A stretch of 64,000 nt of DNA from Candidatus Terraquivivens ruidianensis (GTDB lineage Archaea > Thermoproteota > Nitrososphaeria_A > Caldarchaeales > Wolframiiraptoraceae). Shown piece by piece: positions 1 to 7,746 of this stretch. The notes below the pieces were generated by a model that saw nothing but the letters and a program-made list of their open reading frames with translations, had not been told where the DNA came from and ran no database searches. Where the stretch lies: NCBI GenBank assembly GCA_023267975.1, contig JALNLA010000004.1, positions 1 to 64,000 of the forward strand. The letters run 5' to 3'. Position numbers and translations under genes: made by a program. How positions within the stretch are numbered: position 1 is the first letter of the stretch; each line of letters opens with the position of its first letter.

Positions 1-44
1 CGAACTGGGTTCATCTGTTTAAATATCGGAATTTACTATGCCTG

Positions 45-155
45 CCGCAAGTCGGCATCGGAAAACTGCGCCCCTGCTGCCAGGAGAGGCAAAAAAGGGC
101 GCACTGATCCTAGAAAGGGAACTGAGATTACACCTTTTACCCATACTTCAAAAAC
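45..155 (+). ncRNA. possible small structured RNA, unidentified
   Basis: The stretch is GC-rich between AT-rich flanks. A TATA-like TTTAAATA at 18-25 would place a transcript start near 45-50. Two stems are visible: TGCCG/CGGCA around 50-64 and GCGCCC/GGGCGC (near 69-104) enclosing TGCC/GGCA. A T-run follows near 155. It has no archaeal C-box, does not match 5S, SRP or RNase P consensus that I can recall, and has no open frame. It may be a guide RNA or simply leader sequence. Confidence 0.22.
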
Positions 156-193
156 TCTTATCTAAGACTTCTATAAGGTTAATTCGATAAACC

Positions 194-658
194 TTGACCT
201 CCTACAAAGGCGATACCGGGCACATCCCGATTACGCTTAAGATAAAGAGGAAAGGATTCGAGGTGATAGTCCAAGGCGACATACCAACGATAGCTAGACA
301 ACTCGATGCTTTATCTGAGTTTATAGAATCTTTGGATGAAAAGTTGCACGTGGAGACCGAAGAGGTCGAGGTGGAAAAACCTCCGTCGCTTCAAGAACTA
401 TCCTCGGTGCATACCTCTGATGTACCCCTCATAAAGCCGTCGAAGAGTACGACGGATAACATAATCAGCTTATTCCAGACATCTTGGGGAAGGCAACCGC
501 ACACGCTGGCGGAAGTCATCAGGGCCCTCGAGATGAATGCCGTACCGGATACCCCAGAGAAGACCTCAGTGTATTTGGCTAGACTTGTGAAGAAAGGCTT
601 CTTAAAGAGGATAGAGAAGGATGGCAAGTGGGCATATTTCCACGTGGCTAGCTCTTGA
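194..658 (+). CDS. winged-helix protein of unknown role
   Basis: This 154-residue protein has two parts. Residues about 10-50 form a beta-hairpin plus helix (KIKRKGFEVIVQGD then a helix), a small module common in archaeal hypothetical proteins. Residues about 85-150 look like a winged helix: a helical segment, then 'SVYLARLVKKGFLKRIEKDG', typical of a recognition helix and wing. A charged low-complexity linker (55-85) joins them. The TTG start at 194 is the first in-frame start; a TATA-like TCTATAAGG at 169-177 fits a leaderless transcript. It is probably a DNA-binding regulator, but no family was recognised and the target is unknown. Confidence 0.6.
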   Translation: MTSYKGDTGHIPITLKIKRKGFEVIVQGDIPTIARQLDALSEFIESLDEKLHVETEEVEVEKPPSLQELSSVHTSDVPLIKPSKSTTDNIISLFQTSWGRQPHTLAEVIRALEMNAVPDTPEKTSVYLARLVKKGFLKRIEKDGKWAYFHVASS

Positions 659-715
659 GAGAGCCGTATCCTTCCGTCCGTTAAGCTTAATACGTCTTGC
701 TTGAAGTGAAAAATC

Positions 716-973
716 ATGATTAGCACCGCGAGAATCGTTATATTTCTCTCCGCAGTAGCCTTTGGGGTCGTTAGCCTATTTACTGGTCTGGTTCTGTACT
801 TCTGGCCTCACGGCCCTAGGTCCGGCCAGCTGATAATCATGGGGCTGAACAAGGTCGGCTGGTCCGACCTCCACACGTATTCCTCCATGCTGGCCTTGGT
901 TGTAATAGCGGTTCATTTGGTTTTGAATTGGAAATCGATAAAGCTTTACGTGAAGTGTTTAAGAGAGATATGA
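716..973 (+). CDS. small membrane protein, DUF4405-like
   Basis: An 85-residue protein with two transmembrane helices (about 6-28 and 56-72). The second helix region contains the pattern WSDLHTYSSMLALVVIAVHL, with histidines about one and a half helical turns apart, as in DUF4405/cytochrome-b-like two-helix proteins that may bind heme. Heme binding is inference from the family. The ATG at 716 lies about 28 bases after a TATA-like GCTTAATACG (683-692), suggesting a leaderless mRNA. The gene stands alone; neighbours give no pathway. Confidence 0.6.
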   Translation: MISTARIVIFLSAVAFGVVSLFTGLVLYFWPHGPRSGQLIIMGLNKVGWSDLHTYSSMLALVVIAVHLVLNWKSIKLYVKCLREI

Positions 974-1080
974 AGGCCCTGACTTCAGAGAAAAACGCTC
1001 CTTATCTTTGGCGTCATAAATTCTATACCTTAACGCTTTGATGATGTCCGGACTAGACTCTGTCGATAAAATAGTAAAAC

Positions 1081-1422
1081 CTACAGCCCCAATCGCTTAG
1101 CCAGGTCGTAGATTATGGGAGGGGCCCAATAAACCTTGTTAAGCGAGTTCAGTATACCGAGTATCCAAACTACTAAGAGAAGCGCCCCGAACAACGCGCT
1201 AAGGATCAACCCGAGAAAACTCATGAAGGGCATGAGCGATACAACATAGGCCACAACGCTAGCGATTACCGCGACCACGAAGAAAGATATAGAAAGGTAT
1301 GCCCAGTGCTTTACATAATTATAGTTCGGCTTGAAGAGTAGAGCTAGTATCCCTCCGATGAGGGGAATTAACCAAGCAATAAACCCCCATGTTTTCTCTT
1401 CATCACTAAACGTCGAACTCAT
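1081..1422 (-). CDS. DUF4870/Tic20-like membrane protein
   Basis: A 113-residue protein with an N-terminal cytosolic segment (FSDEEKTWGFIAWLIPLIGG) followed by three or four hydrophobic helices and the family-like ending VYWAPPIIYDLAKRL. This layout matches DUF4870 (Tic20-like) small membrane proteins, whose function is not established. A longer frame opens at 1488, but the ATG at 1422 is preferred because it starts just before the conserved part and a TATA-like CTTTAAG sits about 25 bases upstream (1443-1453), giving a leaderless transcript. It is divergent from the DMT exporter and shares a 70-base promoter region with it. Confidence 0.65.
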   Translation of the reverse strand: MSSTFSDEEKTWGFIAWLIPLIGGILALLFKPNYNYVKHWAYLSISFFVVAVIASVVAYVVSLMPFMSFLGLILSALFGALLLVVWILGILNSLNKVYWAPPIIYDLAKRLGL

Positions 1423-1493
1423 GAAGCCTTGTCGTGTTAGAAGATACTTAAAGTTTTTGGAACATTTAATACCCAATCTTTTGCACAAAAACT

Positions 1494-2378
1494 ATGCTCG
1501 GAGAGATGCTGACACTCTTGGCAGCTTTCTGCTGGGCTGCCGGTGCCAACCTTTATAAGGTAGGCTTGAGGAGCATGAGCCCGATTAAGCTAAACCTCGT
1601 CAGGAGCTGTGCCGCAGCGGTTTTCCTTTTGGTATTCGTACTCGCTTTGGATAAGGGCGAGTACTTCCTTTTGCTGCTTACTCCCTCGGCTATTTACCTT
1701 ATCGCGGCATCCCTTGTAGGCTGGGCGCTCGGCGATACGCTCTACCTCGTTAGCCTAAAGCACATAGGCGTGTCCCGTGCAGTACCATTGACATATTCTT
1801 ATCCGCTCTTCTTGGTTCCGATGAGCATGTTCGTACTTCAGGAGCCGTTCACTCTGAACATCGCCGCAGGGACTGTCTTAATAGTGTTGGCAGTATGGTT
1901 GCTCAGTGGACAGAAAAAATTACAACTTGATGGGTCGGCTGAGCTCGGTTTCATAGCTGGAATCTTGACTGCCTTCTGCTGGGCTCTAGGAGTAGCGTTA
2001 TTCAAACTAATCGTGGCAGTATTCGATCCCATATTCACGGCATTTTTCAAGATCTTGATCGTCTTACCATTCCTTGCAGCGTATCTCAAAGTTTTAGGTT
2101 CTCAAGGTGCGCCATCTTCCGCCGCCGTGCCAAAGAGGTCAGAGGTCGTCTCAGCCATATTGGGCGGGCTCGTTTCTGTAGGGTTGGGCGACATGATTTA
2201 CTTAGTAGGTTTAAGCCTGACGCAGGCCAACATCGCTGTCCCACTTGGATCATCTACTCCTATATTCTCAGTGATGCTGGCTGCGGTTTTCATGAAGGAG
2301 AGGATAACAATAAGATCCACTTTGAGTTCGATATTGGTCGTGGTCGGAGCAATCCTCCTATTAAGCCCCGTTCGTTAA
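1494..2378 (+). CDS. DMT-superfamily (EamA) transporter
   Basis: A 294-residue polytopic protein with about ten hydrophobic segments arranged as two EamA repeats (about 1-137 and 150-292). Each repeat begins with an AFCWA motif ('LLAAFCWAAGANLYKVGL' and 'LTAFCWALGVALFKLIV'), the usual internal duplication of drug/metabolite exporters. Repeat ends carry the proline-containing P(L)TYSYPLF and PLGSSTPIFS helices. Substrate cannot be predicted; relatives export amino acids or metabolites. A TATA-like TTTAAT at 1465-1470 is 26 bases before the ATG, so the mRNA is likely leaderless. Confidence 0.85.
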   Translation: MLGEMLTLLAAFCWAAGANLYKVGLRSMSPIKLNLVRSCAAAVFLLVFVLALDKGEYFLLLLTPSAIYLIAASLVGWALGDTLYLVSLKHIGVSRAVPLTYSYPLFLVPMSMFVLQEPFTLNIAAGTVLIVLAVWLLSGQKKLQLDGSAELGFIAGILTAFCWALGVALFKLIVAVFDPIFTAFFKILIVLPFLAAYLKVLGSQGAPSSAAVPKRSEVVSAILGGLVSVGLGDMIYLVGLSLTQANIAVPLGSSTPIFSVMLAAVFMKERITIRSTLSSILVVVGAILLLSPVR

Positions 2379-2459
2379 GGGATGCTCTTAATGTAAGAAC
2401 CAGTAACGAGTTCTTGGGAGGATGTCAAATTTCTGTTTAGCGTTGTTCAGGCTTGGCTT

Positions 2460-2543
2460 TGCCGGGGCTGGGATTCGAACCCAGGATGGCCTACGCCAGT
2501 GGGTCTTGAGCCCACCCCCTTGACCAGGCTCGGGTACCCCGGC
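2460..2543 (-). tRNA. tRNA-Leu (anticodon CAA)
   Basis: Read on the minus strand, the gene folds as a class II tRNA: acceptor GCCGGGG/CCCCGGC with discriminator A, D arm CCC/GGG, anticodon stem GTGGG/CCCAC around loop CTCAAGA, a long variable arm (TGGCGTAGGCCATCC) and T arm TGGG-TTCGAAT-CCCA. The long variable arm plus CAA anticodon gives tRNA-Leu reading UUG. No intron and no encoded CCA. A TATA-like CTTATAATA lies upstream near 2570-2578. Confidence 0.95.
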
Positions 2544-2590
2544 ATCTATAGTAAAATAAAGCGGGCAATATTATAAGATTAGTCACGGCG

Positions 2591-3367
2591 CTATGCTTGC
2601 CGAGTATAAAGCTCGATGATCTTCACTCTTTCTATGCCTTGGATGCTTTCTTGAATTTCTTTAGCTATGAGTCTCTTGGCTACCTGCAAGGTCGGCAGAA
2701 GGTATGCCTCTTCTGGTATTATGATGGAAACCTCCGGTGGCGTAAACTCGACCGTAAATTTCTGAATGTCTACGTCAGGCAACCTGTTATGTATTATCTG
2801 CTGAATCTTCTCTTGGTCGTCAGTTATGAGTTCCCTTACTGTAACATCGCAGACAAGGGTCTTACCGGCAAGGTACGGATTGAAATCTACCTGAACCCTT
2901 CCAGAGCCTATGGAACGTATTATACCCTCTTTCCCGTCAATATTGACCCTAGCGCCGACGGCCAGCGGTGCCTCGATATCCTTAAACTTCCTGATCGGAT
3001 AAACCTTAACCTTTCCTGGATCCCTTTGTCCAAAGGCCTTCTCTGGTGAAATTTCGAACTTCTTGGACTCTCCAACTGACATCGTGACCAATTCGTCCTC
3101 GATTGCCTTGAGGAGCATACCCTTACCGATTATCGCTAACCTAGGCTCATAAAGCCTTGAGGCATCGTAAATGCCTGCTTCCTTCGCTTCCTCCTCCGAA
3201 GTTGTATCGACAAGTTCTCCGGTTTCCTTAATCCTTATTGTGTAGTCTACCAGAAGAAAGCTACCCGAGGGTAGAGTAGGTTTGGGGGCCTCCGGCACGG
3301 ATTCTGGTACTTGCTTTTCGCCAGCGCCTTCATTTTCCGTAGGAGATTCCAAATTGTCCGAGGACAT
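2591..3367 (-). CDS. FKBP-type peptidyl-prolyl isomerase, archaeal long form
   Basis: A 258-residue protein. After an acidic Pro-rich start (1-35), residues 36-190 form an FKBP fold with a SlyD-type insert-in-flap: FLLVDYTIRIKETGELVDTT at the first strand, GKGMLLKAIEDEL, and SPEKAFGQRDP leading into the IF domain (IDGKEGIIRSIGSGRVQVDFN-NPYLAGKTL). Residues 190-258 form the extra C-terminal domain found in long archaeal FKBPs. It would catalyse prolyl cis-trans isomerisation and act as a chaperone in the cytosol. No signal peptide. It is divergent from psmB, in keeping with a protein quality-control neighbourhood. Confidence 0.9.
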   Translation of the reverse strand: MSSDNLESPTENEGAGEKQVPESVPEAPKPTLPSGSFLLVDYTIRIKETGELVDTTSEEEAKEAGIYDASRLYEPRLAIIGKGMLLKAIEDELVTMSVGESKKFEISPEKAFGQRDPGKVKVYPIRKFKDIEAPLAVGARVNIDGKEGIIRSIGSGRVQVDFNPYLAGKTLVCDVTVRELITDDQEKIQQIIHNRLPDVDIQKFTVEFTPPEVSIIIPEEAYLLPTLQVAKRLIAKEIQESIQGIERVKIIELYTRQA

Positions 3368-3490
3368 TTCTCAAGTTTCTGCTTAATGGCTTTTATTAAA
3401 GTGTTAGGGTGTAAACATTTTTATTTTGGTAGAATTACAAATCATATGGCTTTTACAATAAAGCCTTGTCTTGAATAGGCTAACAGATAG

Positions 3491-4174
3491 GTGATTGGTG
3501 TCGAAGGGATGTTTGGACATAAAGCGGACAGGGACATAGTCCTAAAGACGGGGACTACAACAGTAGGTTTGGTTGTAAAGGACGCCGTGGTGTTTGCAAC
3601 AGACACCAGAGTTACGTCGGGTTATTTTATAGCCCACAGAAAAGGAAAGAAGGTCTTCCCGCTGGCCGACCATGCAGCGATAACGATTGCTGGCAGGGTT
3701 GCCGATGCGCAGAACATCATAGACGTGCTACGCGCCAACATCAACTATTACCAGATTCAATGGGCAAGGCGTATGGACATCATGTCAGTAGCTAGGCTTG
3801 CTTCAAACTTCTTGTTCAACTACAGGTACTTTCCGCTGATAGCACAACTAATAATAGGTGGCGTAGATGGTCAAGGGCCGCACCTTTACAACATAGACCC
3901 AACGGGTTCCATGACTGAAGAACTTCTGATTGCCACGGGCTCGGGCTCTCCCGTCGCGTATGGCGTCATCGAGTTGGGCTACAGGCCAGACTTGGGGCTT
4001 GAAGAGGGGATTAGGCTAGCCTTTAAGAGTGTCGCCTCGGCCATCAGGAGGGACATTGGCACAGGAGATAGCATCGACGTCGCATACATTACTACCACTA
4101 AGCCGTACACCGAGCTAACGCTGGAAGAGAAGGCGCCACTTTACGATGAGTTTCTGAAGATCGGCATTAAATGA
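3491..4174 (+). CDS. psmB: 20S proteasome beta subunit
   Basis: The catalytic subunit of the archaeal 20S proteasome. The autoprocessing site is KTG-TTTVG; counting the exposed threonine as T1 puts the aspartate of ATDTRV at position 17 and the lysine of RKGKK at position 33, the two other catalytic residues, and GDSIDVAYI supplies the conserved Asp-Ser pair. The propeptide is about 15-22 residues. A GTG at 3491 opens the frame; an ATG at 3509 (MFGHKADRD) is an equally good start. The stop overlaps the ATG of fttA (ATGA), so the two are co-translated. Only one beta gene is visible; the alpha subunit is not in the window. Confidence 0.93.
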   Translation: MIGVEGMFGHKADRDIVLKTGTTTVGLVVKDAVVFATDTRVTSGYFIAHRKGKKVFPLADHAAITIAGRVADAQNIIDVLRANINYYQIQWARRMDIMSVARLASNFLFNYRYFPLIAQLIIGGVDGQGPHLYNIDPTGSMTEELLIATGSGSPVAYGVIELGYRPDLGLEEGIRLAFKSVASAIRRDIGTGDSIDVAYITTTKPYTELTLEEKAPLYDEFLKIGIK

Positions 4175-6096
4175 ATAGCTTAGGGTGTAATAGGGTGAGT
4201 GCAGCAGATAAGCTTCGGACGGAGGTGCTGAAGTACTTTTCTGTAATTAGCCCCAGGGAGGCGGCTATCACAAAGATCGAGTACGAGGGTACGAGGCTTG
4301 CCATATACACAAAGAATCCGGAACTGTTTGCAGAAAGGGACCAGATCGCAAAAGACCTTGTCAACATACTCAAGAAGCGTGTGGTCATAAGGTCTGACCC
4401 AGCGATAAGACTGCCCCAAGAGGGGGCTGAAAAGATAATCAAAGCAATCTTTGGCGAGGACGTCACGGCGTTCTTTGACGAAACGTTGGGGGAAATTATT
4501 GTTGAAGTTAAAAACCTTAACGTTAACAAAAACGAAGAAATAATTAAGAATGTTTGTAAAGAGACTGGTTGGCATGTAAAGATAGCAAAGAAATTGATAA
4601 TGCCCTCAAAGACCATAGAAAAGATCAACCAGTACATTTACAAAGATTCGGGCAAGAGGCTTGGTATACTACGGACAATAGGTGAGAGAGTCTTCGGGAT
4701 GAAAACTTTTGAAACGAATGACGTAACGCTTACAATACTCGGCTCCGGAAGGCAGGTTGGAAGGTCCGCTATAATGCTTCAGACAAATGAGAGCAAGATA
4801 CTGTTGGATTGTGGCCTTGCAGTCGGGGCTGCGAGTAAACTTGACATGCTACCCAAGTTCGATGCTTATCCCTCGCTCTTCGATGAACTGGACGCTGTGA
4901 TTGCTACACATGCGCACCTTGACCATACTGGCGTTATACCTTATTTGTTCAAATACGGCTACAGGGGGCCGGTTTATTGCGTCGAGCCGACACTACCCCT
5001 TATGACGATGGAGCAGCTAGACTTTATCAATGTTGCGGAGAAGGAGGGTTCATTCCCGCTGTATAACGAAAACGACGTAAGAACAGCCGTCCAGCATACG
5101 ATAACTCTCAAATACGGTAGCGTCACAAGCATAACGCCTGACTTAAGGATAACGATGTATAACGCAGGCCACATTCTCGGCTCTTCAGTAGTTCACATAC
5201 ATGTAGGCGAGGGACTATACAACGTGGTTTATACTAGCGATTTCAAGTTCGAGAAGACTAGAACACTGGACGCATGTGCGTATAAATTCTTAAGGGCAGA
5301 GACCCTGATGATGGAGAGTACTTACGGTGCGACACCAATACCGTTTACGAGAGAAGAAAGCGAGGCTCTGTTCGCCAACTATGTAAAACAGACGATAGAA
5401 TCGGGCGGGAAAGTACTGATACCCGTGCCAGCGGTCGGCAGAGCCCAAGAGATAATGCTTGTCCTCAACGACCTTCTAACGGCAAAAAGCATACCGGAGG
5501 TGCCCATCTATTTAGATGGCCTCGTCATAGAGGCGACCGCAATATATACTGCATTTCCTGAATATCTTTCTCAGGAACTGCAGAATGTCATCGAGTCTCA
5601 AGGAAACGTGTTCATGTCGGATTACTTCACGCCAGTAAAGAATCACTCACAAAGGGATGAAGTCCTAAACTCCGATGGACCTGCCATAGTGATGGCCACA
5701 TCGGGAATGCTAGAAGGCGGACCAATACTGAATTACCTGAGGGAGTTTGCAAGCGATGAAAGGAACATGTTGATATTCGTCAGCTACCAAGTAGAGGGAA
5801 CGTTAGGCAGAAAGCTACTCAAAGGTATAAGGGAGGTGTCATTCATGAGTGACAGTGGCAAGGCAGAGATTTTGAATGTTAAGCTGCGGATAGAGAAGGT
5901 GGATGGGTTTTCGGGCCATTCTAGCAGGCAACAACTATTAAACTATTTAAAGAAATTCACGCCAAAACCGAAGAACATAATTCTCCTGCATGGTGAGCTC
6001 GAGGCCATCGAGAGCTTAGCAAACTCTGCATCAAAAATGGTTCCAGCAAACATCTATGCACCAAAAAATCTTGAAACCGTATCGCTTTTAGGTTAG
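4171..6096 (+). CDS. fttA: FttA/aCPSF1 transcription-termination ribonuclease
   Basis: A 641-residue archaeal CPSF73 homologue. Residues 1-150 hold the two KH-type RNA-binding domains; about 185-640 hold the metallo-beta-lactamase/beta-CASP nuclease. Visible metal-binding motifs are THAHLDH (HxHxDH), the His of NAGHILGSS, YTSDFK, and the C-terminal FSGHSSR and LLHGE motifs. In archaea this enzyme cleaves nascent RNA at U-rich sites and terminates RNA polymerase. It overlaps psmB by four bases. An ATG at 4171 is used; a GTG at 4196 is out of frame and GTG further in (coding VSAADKL) is a possible later start. Full length for the family. Confidence 0.94.
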   Translation: MNSLGCNRVSAADKLRTEVLKYFSVISPREAAITKIEYEGTRLAIYTKNPELFAERDQIAKDLVNILKKRVVIRSDPAIRLPQEGAEKIIKAIFGEDVTAFFDETLGEIIVEVKNLNVNKNEEIIKNVCKETGWHVKIAKKLIMPSKTIEKINQYIYKDSGKRLGILRTIGERVFGMKTFETNDVTLTILGSGRQVGRSAIMLQTNESKILLDCGLAVGAASKLDMLPKFDAYPSLFDELDAVIATHAHLDHTGVIPYLFKYGYRGPVYCVEPTLPLMTMEQLDFINVAEKEGSFPLYNENDVRTAVQHTITLKYGSVTSITPDLRITMYNAGHILGSSVVHIHVGEGLYNVVYTSDFKFEKTRTLDACAYKFLRAETLMMESTYGATPIPFTREESEALFANYVKQTIESGGKVLIPVPAVGRAQEIMLVLNDLLTAKSIPEVPIYLDGLVIEATAIYTAFPEYLSQELQNVIESQGNVFMSDYFTPVKNHSQRDEVLNSDGPAIVMATSGMLEGGPILNYLREFASDERNMLIFVSYQVEGTLGRKLLKGIREVSFMSDSGKAEILNVKLRIEKVDGFSGHSSRQQLLNYLKKFTPKPKNIILLHGELEAIESLANSASKMVPANIYAPKNLETVSLLG

Positions 6097-6167
6097 ATAA
6101 TTGTCCTTTGAACGATAGATTTAATTATCAAAAGAAAGCATCAAAGGAGCAAGGAGTTGCGTGATGC

Positions 6168-6401
6168 ATGTCCGGTGATGTGTCGCTAAAGGTCCTTTCC
6201 AAGAGCTTGGGTGAGAAGGTCCTCGTAAAGCTTAGGAATGGTAAGCTGATCAGGGGACTCCTTCAGGGCTATGATCAGCATCTAAACTTGGTTTTAGAAA
6301 ATGCTGAAGAAGTTTTAGACCAGAACAACAGCAACCAAATCGGAACCATAGTTGTGAGGGGAGACAATATAATAATGATAAGCCCAAGCGCCAAGGAGTA
6401 G
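6168..6401 (+). CDS. Sm-like (LSm) RNA-binding protein
   Basis: A 77-residue Sm-fold protein with the Sm1 motif (VLVKLRNGKLIRGLLQGYDQHLNLVLENA) and the Sm2 motif (IGTIVVRGDNIIMIS). It should assemble into a ring, probably a heptamer, that binds U-rich RNA. The ATG at 6168 follows two purine-rich SD-like stretches (AAAGGAGC and AAGGAG at 6145-6156) and a TATA-like ATTTAATTATC near 6118-6128. The eL37 gene follows after 47 bases, a pairing common in archaea, so both are likely on one transcript. Confidence 0.93.
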   Translation: MSGDVSLKVLSKSLGEKVLVKLRNGKLIRGLLQGYDQHLNLVLENAEEVLDQNNSNQIGTIVVRGDNIIMISPSAKE

Positions 6402-6448
6402 CGTGATAAGCTTATTAGAAGGGCTTCAGCAATCCGGTCGAGCGTAAC

Positions 6449-6625
6449 ATGGTCAAGGGCACGCCTTCCTTTGGGAAGCGAAACAAGCCGGTGCACATAC
6501 GTTGCAGGAGGTGCGGGCGCAGGTCGTTCCATGTCTCTAAGAAGCGGTGCGCTGCCTGCGGCTTCGGAGCCTCAAAGAAACTAAGGTCCTACAGGTGGCT
6601 AAAGCCCTTAAAGTTGAGGGCGTGA
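6449..6625 (+). CDS. rpl37e: 50S ribosomal protein eL37
   Basis: A 58-residue, very basic zinc protein. It begins [19 protein letters not shown] and carries two CxxC-type knuckles, CRRCGRR (from about residue 19) and CAACGFG (from about 34), followed by KKLRSYRW, the signature of eL37. Size and motif spacing match the family. The start is the only ATG before the conserved GTPSFGKR motif. It lies just downstream of the LSm gene and 41 bases before tRNA-Ala. Confidence 0.93.
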   Translation: MVKGTPSFGKRNKPVHIRCRRCGRRSFHVSKKRCAACGFGASKKLRSYRWLKPLKLRA

Positions 6626-6666
6626 AGAAAAGCTTTAAACGCTACGAACAAGTTCATCTATAATCA

Positions 6667-6757
6667 GGGCCGGTAGATCAGCGGAAGATCGCGCGCCTGG
6701 CGACCTCGGTTTTGGCTGGATTGCGCGAGGTCCGGGGTTCAAATCCCCGCCGGTCCA
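6667..6757 (+). tRNA. tRNA-Ala (anticodon GGC) with 19-base intron
   Basis: Acceptor GGGCCGG/CCGGTCC contains the G3-U70 pair diagnostic of tRNA-Ala, with discriminator A. D arm GATC/GATC, anticodon stem CGCGC/GCGCG and T arm CGGGG-TTCAAAT-CCCCG are intact. The anticodon loop is too long (26 bases). Removing 6703-6721 gives loop CTGGCGT with anticodon GGC. The junctions fit a bulge-helix-bulge: CTGG at 6697-6700 pairs with CTGG at 6716-6719 (two G-U pairs), with CGA and ATT bulges. That is the canonical 37/38 position. A TATA-like CTTTAAAC lies near 6632. Confidence 0.93.
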
Positions 6758-6771
6758 CTAGAAATTGTTAT

Positions 6772-7746
6772 TTATACTTTCATAGAATTGTAGAGATGAC
6801 ATCTGACAAAATGGCCAGGGCTTATTTCCAACATACATGGGTCCACTTTATCACAAATCTCTAACCTCTCAGGGCATCTTGGATGGAAGCTACAGCCTGG
6901 AGGTACATTCAGAGCTCCTGGAATCTCGCCGGTTGAGATTACCTTCTTTGGTTTCATCGCCTCTTCCTCATCCGTTATTACGGGTATGGAGGAGAGGAGC
7001 ATCTTCGTGTATGGATGGAGTGGATTATAGAAGAATTCCTCGGTCGGCGCGAGCTCCGCAATTTTACCTAAGTACATTATGGCTACACGTGACGCAACGT
7101 TCCTCATCAAGCTCAGGTTGTGTGTTATGAACAAGTAAGATAAGTCGAACTCCTTCTGAAACCTCATAAGCATGTTTATGATTTTTGCTTGGATTGAAAC
7201 ATCGAGAGCCGACGTCGGCTCATCTAGAATTATGAATGATGGGTTTACAGCTAAAGCTCTGGCGATGGCCACCATCTGCCTTTCGCCACCACCCAGCTCT
7301 GTAGGATACCTGTCCATATACTCAACTGGAAGTTCAACCATTTGTAGCAGTTCAGCTACTTTTTGAGAGGCGTCTCCGTGGGATATGCCGTGAACTTTTA
7401 ATGGCAACTCTATGATCTGCTTTATAGTTCTCTTAGGGTTAAGTGAAGTCGCAGGGTCTTGGAAGACCATCTGAATTTTCTTCTTTAAGTTAAGGGGCCT
7501 TCTCTCAACTCCCATGGACATATCGATCCCTTCATAGAGGATCTTACCAGAAGTTGGTGCGTAAAGTCCGACTACGACGTGCCCCGTCGTGCTCTTTCCT
7601 GAACCCGATTCGCCTACGAGACCGAATGTTTCCCCATACTTAACAGTAAAGCTAATGTCATCGACGGCTTTGATGACGCCCTTACTGACCTTAAAATACT
7701 TCTTGAGGTTTATAACTTCTAATATGTTCTCGCTAGGCACACTCAC
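6772..7746 (-). CDS. oligopeptide ABC transporter ATP-binding protein (OppF-type)
   Basis: A 324-residue ATPase: Walker A GESGSGKST (about residue 45), signature LGGGERQMV (a variant of LSGGQ), Walker B FIILDEPTSALD and H-loop ITHNLSL. The C-terminal oligopeptide/dipeptide extension has the pattern PPGCSFHPRCP...C...C, the family's cysteine-bearing tail, which in relatives can hold an Fe-S cluster. It powers import at the cytosolic face together with the OppD-type partner. It is the last gene of the minus-strand operon (oppA-B-C-D-F); its start overlaps the oppD stop by four bases. Confidence 0.93.
   Translation of the reverse strand: MSVPSENILEVINLKKYFKVSKGVIKAVDDISFTVKYGETFGLVGESGSGKSTTGHVVVGLYAPTSGKILYEGIDMSMGVERRPLNLKKKIQMVFQDPATSLNPKRTIKQIIELPLKVHGISHGDASQKVAELLQMVELPVEYMDRYPTELGGGERQMVAIARALAVNPSFIILDEPTSALDVSIQAKIINMLMRFQKEFDLSYLFITHNLSLMRNVASRVAIMYLGKIAELAPTEEFFYNPLHPYTKMLLSSIPVITDEEEAMKPKKVISTGEIPGALNVPPGCSFHPRCPERLEICDKVDPCMLEISPGHFVRCHLYNSMKV

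Noticed and set aside
1-160. Partial RNase P RNA, SRP RNA or rRNA end
   Set aside because: The conserved CR-I/CR-V type motifs, the SRP tetraloop region and rRNA termini are not present as I know them.
1030-1080. TGATGAT followed by CTG, like a box C/D guide RNA
   Set aside because: The second box reads CTGT, not CTGA, and no matching C'/D' boxes were found.
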